Positions 59,468 through 64,000 of a DNA stretch of 64,000 nucleotides are shown here, piece by piece. Numbering within the stretch: position 1 is the first letter of the stretch; every line of letters starts with the position of its first letter. This DNA comes from Kapaibacterium sp038202665 (GTDB lineage Bacteria > Bacteroidota > Ignavibacteria > Kapaibacteriales > Kapaibacteriaceae). The stretch is from contig JBBRES010000001.1 in the NCBI GenBank assembly GCA_038202665.1, forward strand, positions 1 through 64,000, written 5' to 3'. The position numbers and the translations under genes were made by a program. The notes beneath the pieces were generated by a model. The model was not told the DNA's origin, ran no database searches, and saw nothing but the letters and a program-made list of their open reading frames with translations.

Positions 59468-59494
59468 GGGGTCATTCTGCCATGAACTCCATTG

Positions 59495-59530
59495 AAAGGG
59501 CGCCCGTCAAGGCGCCCTTTCTTATTTTGC
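59495..59530 (+). terminator. Intrinsic terminator after ssb
   Basis: A perfect 10-bp stem AAAGGGCGCC / GGCGCCCTTT with the loop CGTCAA is followed by CTTATTTT. The following MCE gene begins only 5 bp after it. Confidence 0.88.
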
Positions 59531-59534
59531 GGAC

Positions 59535-60479
59535 ATGGAAGCTTCCCGTAACACAGAAATCAAGGTAGGAATCGTCACCCTTGCCGCCCTCCTACTTGCC
59601 CTTGGTGGGTTTATTATAGGAAGGGGCATTAGTTTCTCGCCAAATGAGAAGCTGGTGATGTTCCGATTGCCCACGTCGGGCGGACTGGACAACAGTTCAC
59701 CTGTTGTCGTGAACGGCGTTTCACGCGGCAAAGTGAAAGAGATTCGAAATGAGAACGGCAGCGTTCTCGTTCTCGCTTCCGTGGACGACGTGAGCGACCT
59801 GCATGCAGATGCAAAAGCACGCGTGTCGATTCTAGAGATCACGGGCGGTAAAAAGGTCGAGATCTTCCCTGGTACGAGTGCAACGATGTTCGATATCTCA
59901 AAAGAGATTCCCGGAGATGTAGCCGCAGATATTGGCAGTCTCGTTGGAATGCTTGGCGACGCGGGCGAGGACGCCAAGAGTGTTCTCCGTCGCGTAGACA
60001 CGATCACTGCCGCCCTTACGGCACTATTGGCGGACGGCACCGTGATGGCCAACGTGCGAACAATGGCAGACGACGGCTCAGTGGCCTTGCGCAACGCGCG
60101 GCTCCTCTTAGAAGACAATCGTGCAAATCTGAATGTTGCCGTGAAGAACCTGCGCGTGATCAGTGAAGATGTACGACGCATCATTGATAAGAACGATCCA
60201 AAGCTCACATCACTTCTCGACAAACTCGATCGCACAATCTCCAGTACTGATGGGACGATTGCCCGAGCAGACGACGCGATTGTGAAGGCCGACACGCTGT
60301 TGAAAAACGTGAACGACGTCATCGTTTCCGTTAAGACCAACGACGGTCTTGTGCACCGCATTTTGTACGATACGGTGTTTGCGAACCGACTCGACACAAC
60401 CTTGTATTCACTGCGCAAGTTCATCAACGGTGCGCGTGCCAACGGTGTGAACGTGAACGTTGGAATCGGACACAAGTAA
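59535..60479 (+). CDS. MCE/MlaD family protein
   Basis: A 314-residue protein with one N-terminal membrane anchor (VGIVTLAALLLALGGFIIG) followed by an MCE domain (GGLDNSSPVVVNGVSRGKVKEI, residues 45-115). A long helical region with coiled-coil character follows (about 130-290). MCE proteins form hexameric rings that carry phospholipids between inner and outer membranes. The usual permease and ATPase genes (mlaE, mlaF) are not next to it. Confidence 0.9.
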   Translation: MEASRNTEIKVGIVTLAALLLALGGFIIGRGISFSPNEKLVMFRLPTSGGLDNSSPVVVNGVSRGKVKEIRNENGSVLVLASVDDVSDLHADAKARVSILEITGGKKVEIFPGTSATMFDISKEIPGDVAADIGSLVGMLGDAGEDAKSVLRRVDTITAALTALLADGTVMANVRTMADDGSVALRNARLLLEDNRANLNVAVKNLRVISEDVRRIIDKNDPKLTSLLDKLDRTISSTDGTIARADDAIVKADTLLKNVNDVIVSVKTNDGLVHRILYDTVFANRLDTTLYSLRKFINGARANGVNVNVGIGHK

Positions 60480-61151
60480 GTGGCAACGAATAGCACGTTC
60501 CTTACGCCGGAATCCAATACCTACATCACCGAGATGTTCTCGAGCGAGGATCAATTCCTTCGCGATTTGAACACTCAGGCAATTGCACATGGCATTCCAG
60601 CCATCTCTATTTCGCCAGAGCAGACAAATTTTTTGCAGGTGCTTCTTCGCTCCATGCAGGCACGTCGCGTCCTCGAGATCGGCTCGCTTGCAGGGTATAG
60701 CGCCATCACCATGGCACGGGCCCTTCCTGCAGACGGAAGTGTTGTGTGCTGTGAGCTTGTTGCGGAGTGGGGAGACTTTATCGAAGGCAAGGCCCAAGAG
60801 GCCGGGCTTGGCCGAGTGATCTCTGTTCGACGCGGTCCCGCCCTTGCCACCATCGAGCAGCTTTGCGCAGAGAACATCGAGCCATTCGACGTCATCTTTA
60901 TCGACGCCGACAAACCGAACTACGTGAACTATGTGCAGGCAGCGTGGCCGCTGTTGCGTCTTGGTGGAGTTGTCATCGGCGACAATGCCTTGGCTTGGGG
61001 CTATGTCACAGATGAAAACACTGAATTCGAACCGCACAACGTCAAAGGCATTCGGGCCTTTAACCACTTCATGGCCCACCACGCCAAGCTTCAGAGTACT
61101 CTCGTACCGCTCGGCGATGGAATGACGATTGGGTTCAAACTGGAGCACTAG
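60480..61151 (+). CDS. SAM-dependent O-methyltransferase (caffeoyl-CoA OMT type)
   Basis: A 223-residue class I methyltransferase: LEIGSLAGYSAITMARALP (SAM site), VIFIDADKPNYVNYV (Asp metal ligands) and GGVVIGDNALAWG (Asp-Asn). These match metal-dependent O-methyltransferases of the CCoAOMT group. The GTG start directly follows the MCE stop with no gap. The substrate is unknown. Confidence 0.92.
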   Translation: MATNSTFLTPESNTYITEMFSSEDQFLRDLNTQAIAHGIPAISISPEQTNFLQVLLRSMQARRVLEIGSLAGYSAITMARALPADGSVVCCELVAEWGDFIEGKAQEAGLGRVISVRRGPALATIEQLCAENIEPFDVIFIDADKPNYVNYVQAAWPLLRLGGVVIGDNALAWGYVTDENTEFEPHNVKGIRAFNHFMAHHAKLQSTLVPLGDGMTIGFKLEH

Positions 61152-61155
61152 ACTA

Positions 61156-62556
61156 ATGCGCCTATTCGCCGGCGTTCTTCTCGCATGCATGATCCTTGTT
61201 GGATGCAAGAGCACGCATTCGCTCGATACTTCGTTCGACCTTCGAGAAGGAAGCGAGCGGATGAAGCAGTTGGTCTTTACGACAACGCGCAACATCGACT
61301 CGGTTGACGTGAAGAAGCTCATGGTGGATGTGTGGAAGGTGGAGCACTATGCCTATCCCGATACCATCAAGTTGTTTGTTCGCGTTCTCGACAGTACGGG
61401 CAACGTGATCACACACATGGCGCAACCCTATGCAAGACCTGGTGCGCCAAACTACTTCTCGCATTTGCGCGAATCGCTCGGATCCAAACGCAACGAAAAG
61501 ATCATCGACGTATCGCCTTTCACCGTCCGCGAGTTTGGCGAACAAGACTCTATTCCTACCTCCATAGCTCTTGCCATAGACTATAGTGGCTCTATGAAGG
61601 GTGTGCTTCCGTGGATTGAGCAAGGAACAGAAGTTTTCATCTCGCTTATGCGTCCATGCGACCGAATCTCGCTCACCACCTTCGCCAAAGAAGTCACAGC
61701 CGTCTTCCCCCTCACGTCCGACACATCGAAAATGATTCGCGCATATCGAGAGCATCGCAAGAAAGCGCCCGGTATGTACACCTCGTCCGTGGATGGACTG
61801 ATGAAGGCACTCAAGTCGCTCGACACCGTGCCCATCGAGGAGCCAAAGGTCTGCGTGTTCTTTACCGATGGCGACGAGAACACGTCGTTCGCAAAAATGT
61901 CCGACATCTTCGACTACGCTGTTAAAAAGAACATCAGTATTTATTGCGTTGGCTTCGGTTATGCGCAAGACGAACCACTCGAGGCATTGTCGCTCTACAC
62001 TGGCGGCAAGTACTATCGCGCGTATTCGAAGGCAGAGCTCAATCAAATCTTTCTAGACATCTATCGCTCCCTTCGGAACTACTATCTCATCGCCTATCAT
62101 CCGCCGAAGTACGATGGCCTGCACGTTGCAGAGCTCACCATTGATGTGCCAGGGAGGGATAGTATGGTGGCAAGGGCCACGTATGATAAATCTGGTTTGG
62201 CGAATCCACCTATCGGGAATGAATTCACACGTCAGATTTTGTTTGCGTATAACAAAGCGGAGATAGATTCGGCGTCGAACTCGATCATAGAGACCATCGC
62301 TGATAATCTCGAGCGCTTTGACCGCGTTGAGCTTGAGATCCAAGGTCACACGGACAACATCGGAGGCGAAGAGTTCAATGCCAAGCTTTCACAGGCCCGT
62401 GCAGAGTCTGTAAAGTCTGCACTAATCGCCCGTGGTGTCGAGGAACGCAGACTTCGTACGAAAGGCTACGGCTTTATGCTGCCCGTTGCCTCGAACGAAA
62501 CGGAAGATGGACGTGCACAAAACCGTCGCACAGTATTTAAGATCCTGCGCAAGTAA
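61156..62556 (+). CDS. Lipoprotein with VWA and OmpA-like domains
   Basis: A 466-residue lipoprotein (lipobox ILVGC). A VWA domain (residues about 145-330) has an intact metal site: AIDYSGSMKG, then CVFFTDGDEN. The last 115 residues are an OmpA-like peptidoglycan-binding domain (ILFAYNKAEIDSAS, IQGHTDNIGGEEFNAKLSQARAESV, KGYG). It is thus an envelope protein tied to peptidoglycan that displays an adhesion-type domain. The ATG at 61156 follows the methyltransferase stop by 4 bp. Confidence 0.93.
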   Translation: MRLFAGVLLACMILVGCKSTHSLDTSFDLREGSERMKQLVFTTTRNIDSVDVKKLMVDVWKVEHYAYPDTIKLFVRVLDSTGNVITHMAQPYARPGAPNYFSHLRESLGSKRNEKIIDVSPFTVREFGEQDSIPTSIALAIDYSGSMKGVLPWIEQGTEVFISLMRPCDRISLTTFAKEVTAVFPLTSDTSKMIRAYREHRKKAPGMYTSSVDGLMKALKSLDTVPIEEPKVCVFFTDGDENTSFAKMSDIFDYAVKKNISIYCVGFGYAQDEPLEALSLYTGGKYYRAYSKAELNQIFLDIYRSLRNYYLIAYHPPKYDGLHVAELTIDVPGRDSMVARATYDKSGLANPPIGNEFTRQILFAYNKAEIDSASNSIIETIADNLERFDRVELEIQGHTDNIGGEEFNAKLSQARAESVKSALIARGVEERRLRTKGYGFMLPVASNETEDGRAQNRRTVFKILRK

Positions 62557-62561
62557 CAACG

Positions 62562-62569
62562 TATCTTTG
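62562..62569 (+). promoter_or_regulatory. Promoter -7 element TATCTTTG before the amine-oxidase-like gene
   Basis: TATCTTTG, a perfect TAnnTTTG, ends 3 nt before the ATG at 62573, exactly the spacing seen at 8808-8819 and before der; a leaderless mRNA is expected. Confidence 0.5.
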
Positions 62570-62572
62570 CGC

Positions 62573-64000
62573 ATGGCCATGTCCCCTATCATGTCGCTCT
62601 TCAAACGTGCAGTCGCCCGTCACAATGGCGATGCGCCGTTCACTGAAGCACAGCACTCACGACGTGCATTCATTGGCGCAGCCGCCACGTCGCTCGTCAT
62701 TGCATCCTGCTCCAAGCCATCTGAACTCCTCGCACCCGGCATACGCATCGCAATTGTTGGCGGAGGCATTGCAGGTCTGCACTGCGCATGGCAGTTGCAA
62801 CGCAAGGGATTGCGCGCCGATGTGTACGAGGCGTCTATGCGAACGGGTGGACGGATTTTGACGGGTCGCGACATTATTGCGCCGGGCTCGATCACGGAAC
62901 TCGGCGGAGAGTTTATCGACACGGCGCACACAGACATGTTGGCTCTTGCGAAGACGTTCAATCTTGAATTGCTTGATCTACGCGACGTTTCGTCCAAAGC
63001 GTATCACGACGTGTTCTTCTTCGAAGGTCGCGTGTACACCGAGGCCGACATTACACGCGAGATGTCGCCGTTCATACCTCGCTTCGCTGCCGATATTGCC
63101 ACGCTGCCTCGCAACCTTACCAGCTTGTCGGGAACACCAGGTGAGAAGCTTGACGCAATGAGTCTTGATGCGTACTTCCATGCATGCGGCATTACGGGAT
63201 GGGTACGCGCGTTTCTTGAGTCGGCGTTCGTGACCGAGAATGGACTCGATCTCTCAGAACAAAGCACATTGAATTTCTTATCAGTGATTGCCTATCAGAT
63301 CCACGGCAATCCATTCCGTTGGTTTGGAGAGAGCGACGAGCGGTATCGATTGAAGAGTGGGAACGAGCAAATCGTAGGACATCTTGCTGCCGATGTGCAG
63401 AAGAGCATTCACACCGGACATCGGTTGGAAAGTATTCGAGCCTATGGCTCTGCGTATCGACTTTCGTTCCGCGCAGACAATGCGTCAAAGACCATCGATG
63501 CAGATCACGTTGTACTTGCACTGCCGTTTTCATTGTTGCGCGATGTGGAGATTGGCGTTGAACTGCCGGAGCGCAAACTCCAAGCCATTCGAGAAGCCCG
63601 TTATAGTGCCACGTCGAAAATCATCGTTGGTTTTGACAGACCCTTCTGGCACGATCAAGGACATAGTGGTACAGTCTACGCGGATGCACCGGTGCAAGTA
63701 GCATGGGACAACACGGCAAAGCAAGGTCTGCAAGCCGGTGGCCTTACCTTCTTTAGTGGAGGTGCGAATACGCGCGTGCTGTGGTCTGCAGGTATCACAC
63801 GTTCGGTCCGCACCATGATGAAAGACCTTCGTCCGATATGGCACGATGCTCCCCTAGAACCAACCAAGATCACAGGCTTTAACTGGCCAGACAATCCACT
63901 GTCGAAGGGTGCATACTCGACGTACACACCGGGTCAGTGGACGAAGTTTTATGGCACAGAACAAACGGCAGTGGGCAACATCCACTTTGCTGGCGAGCAC
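62573..64000 (+). CDS. FAD-dependent amine oxidase family protein (3' end cut off)
   Basis: 476 codons are present and the frame is open at the right edge. The N-terminus has a Tat-like SRRAFIGAAATS and a lipobox-like IASC, so it is probably an exported lipoprotein. The flavin site follows: IRIAIVGGGIAGLHCAWQLQ, then YEASMRTGGRILTG (the typical ExxxRxGGR) and ELGGEFIDT. The last visible residues GNIHFAGEH are the conserved FAGEH motif near the C-terminus, so only some tens of residues are missing. The ATG at 62573 fits a leaderless start; in-frame ATGs at 62579 and 62591 are alternatives. Confidence 0.88.
   Translation, partial: MAMSPIMSLFKRAVARHNGDAPFTEAQHSRRAFIGAAATSLVIASCSKPSELLAPGIRIAIVGGGIAGLHCAWQLQRKGLRADVYEASMRTGGRILTGRDIIAPGSITELGGEFIDTAHTDMLALAKTFNLELLDLRDVSSKAYHDVFFFEGRVYTEADITREMSPFIPRFAADIATLPRNLTSLSGTPGEKLDAMSLDAYFHACGITGWVRAFLESAFVTENGLDLSEQSTLNFLSVIAYQIHGNPFRWFGESDERYRLKSGNEQIVGHLAADVQKSIHTGHRLESIRAYGSAYRLSFRADNASKTIDADHVVLALPFSLLRDVEIGVELPERKLQAIREARYSATSKIIVGFDRPFWHDQGHSGTVYADAPVQVAWDNTAKQGLQAGGLTFFSGGANTRVLWSAGITRSVRTMMKDLRPIWHDAPLEPTKITGFNWPDNPLSKGAYSTYTPGQWTKFYGTEQTAVGNIHFAGEH

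Noticed and set aside
59522..60517. 331-residue ORF antisense to the MCE gene
   Set aside because: Low-complexity Ser/Arg/Thr composition typical of a shadow frame; the MCE frame has a clear domain and terminator context.
60408..61322. 304-residue minus-strand ORF over the O-methyltransferase gene
   Set aside because: Shadow frame with no signal; the plus strand encodes a recognisable methyltransferase.
1..64000. tRNA, rRNA, IS element or integrase
   Set aside because: No cloverleaf-like sequence was noticed in the gaps and no transposase or integrase motif in any frame; small RNAs cannot be excluded by eye.

Overview
The window looks like a chromosomal segment of a Gram-negative bacterium of the FCB (Bacteroidota/Chlorobiota) group, most probably a Chlorobi-related lineage such as Candidatus Kapaibacteriota; that placement is inference. 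Supporting observations are three proteins ending in type IX secretion (T9SS) type A sorting domains (4772, 10813, 26241), promoters of the Bacteroidota form TAnnTTTG/TTCG, lipoproteins and outer-membrane barrels, lipid A (lpxH) and Mla-type genes, and moderate GC. No tRNA, rRNA, transposase, integrase or CRISPR array was seen.

Layout. 1-3037 (minus): part of an arsenosugar-type cluster (peroxidase-like protein, ArsS radical SAM, TIGR04282 transferase fused in frame to an outer-membrane protein, start of an FAD oxidoreductase). 3181-6343: DUF1800/DUF1501 pair. 6333-8787 (minus): cdsA, CDF metal exporter, membrane protein. 8819-10383: a degenerate 3-hydroxyacyl-CoA dehydrogenase and a HAD phosphatase. 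10388-12896: a T9SS protein between two inverted composite tandem-repeat arrays, an FMN reductase, and a second type of array running into a pirin gene. 13585-19179 (minus): four-gene operon of ATP-grasp enzyme, HTH regulator, HAL-family lyase and P-type ATPase. 20052-25462: lpxH and panB (divergent), then heme-binding lipoprotein, PsbP-like lipoprotein, a heme-plus-barrel protein, a Rieske protein and an RsmB-like methyltransferase. 26241-38175: T9SS propeller protein, rpoZ, coaBC, ABC-F, SIMPL, GT2, TPR, dcd, DUF1684, UbiA-like. 38156-42978: an ECF sigma factor and a sulfur module (Crp/Fnr regulator, CstB-like persulfide dioxygenase, rhodanese, TauE/SafE). 42990-45877: der, an S23-type four-helix protein and three repeat arrays. 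45872-51616 (minus): hypothetical, MoxR, NifS-like desulfurase, DcuC-like carrier, inactive M16 protein. 51634-58133: SDR, acylphosphatase, SDR, patatin/Omp85 protein, HIT-rhodanese fusion, sigma-54 activator. 58130-64000: cyclase (minus), ssb, MCE protein, O-methyltransferase, VWA-OmpA lipoprotein, amine-oxidase-like flavoprotein (cut off).

Genes are very tightly packed. About fifteen junctions use ATGA, GTGA or TAATG overlaps, and several promoters lie so close to the start codon that the mRNA should be leaderless.

The most unusual features are (i) a composite minisatellite family (heptads GTGAGAA/GTGACAA/GTGACGA plus an 11-bp GGCTGCCGGGA block in fixed order) that begins at stop codons and flanks single genes in inverted pairs; (ii) two other gene-end tandem arrays with 39-bp and 16-bp units; (iii) a strongly repeated decamer CCTTGCCRCC (22 copies found by eye); (iv) a CRP-type palindrome placed like a class II activator site in front of the persulfide dioxygenase; and (v) two unusual in-frame fusions (transferase plus outer-membrane protein, HIT plus membrane-anchored rhodanese). 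All counts were made by reading and not by computation.
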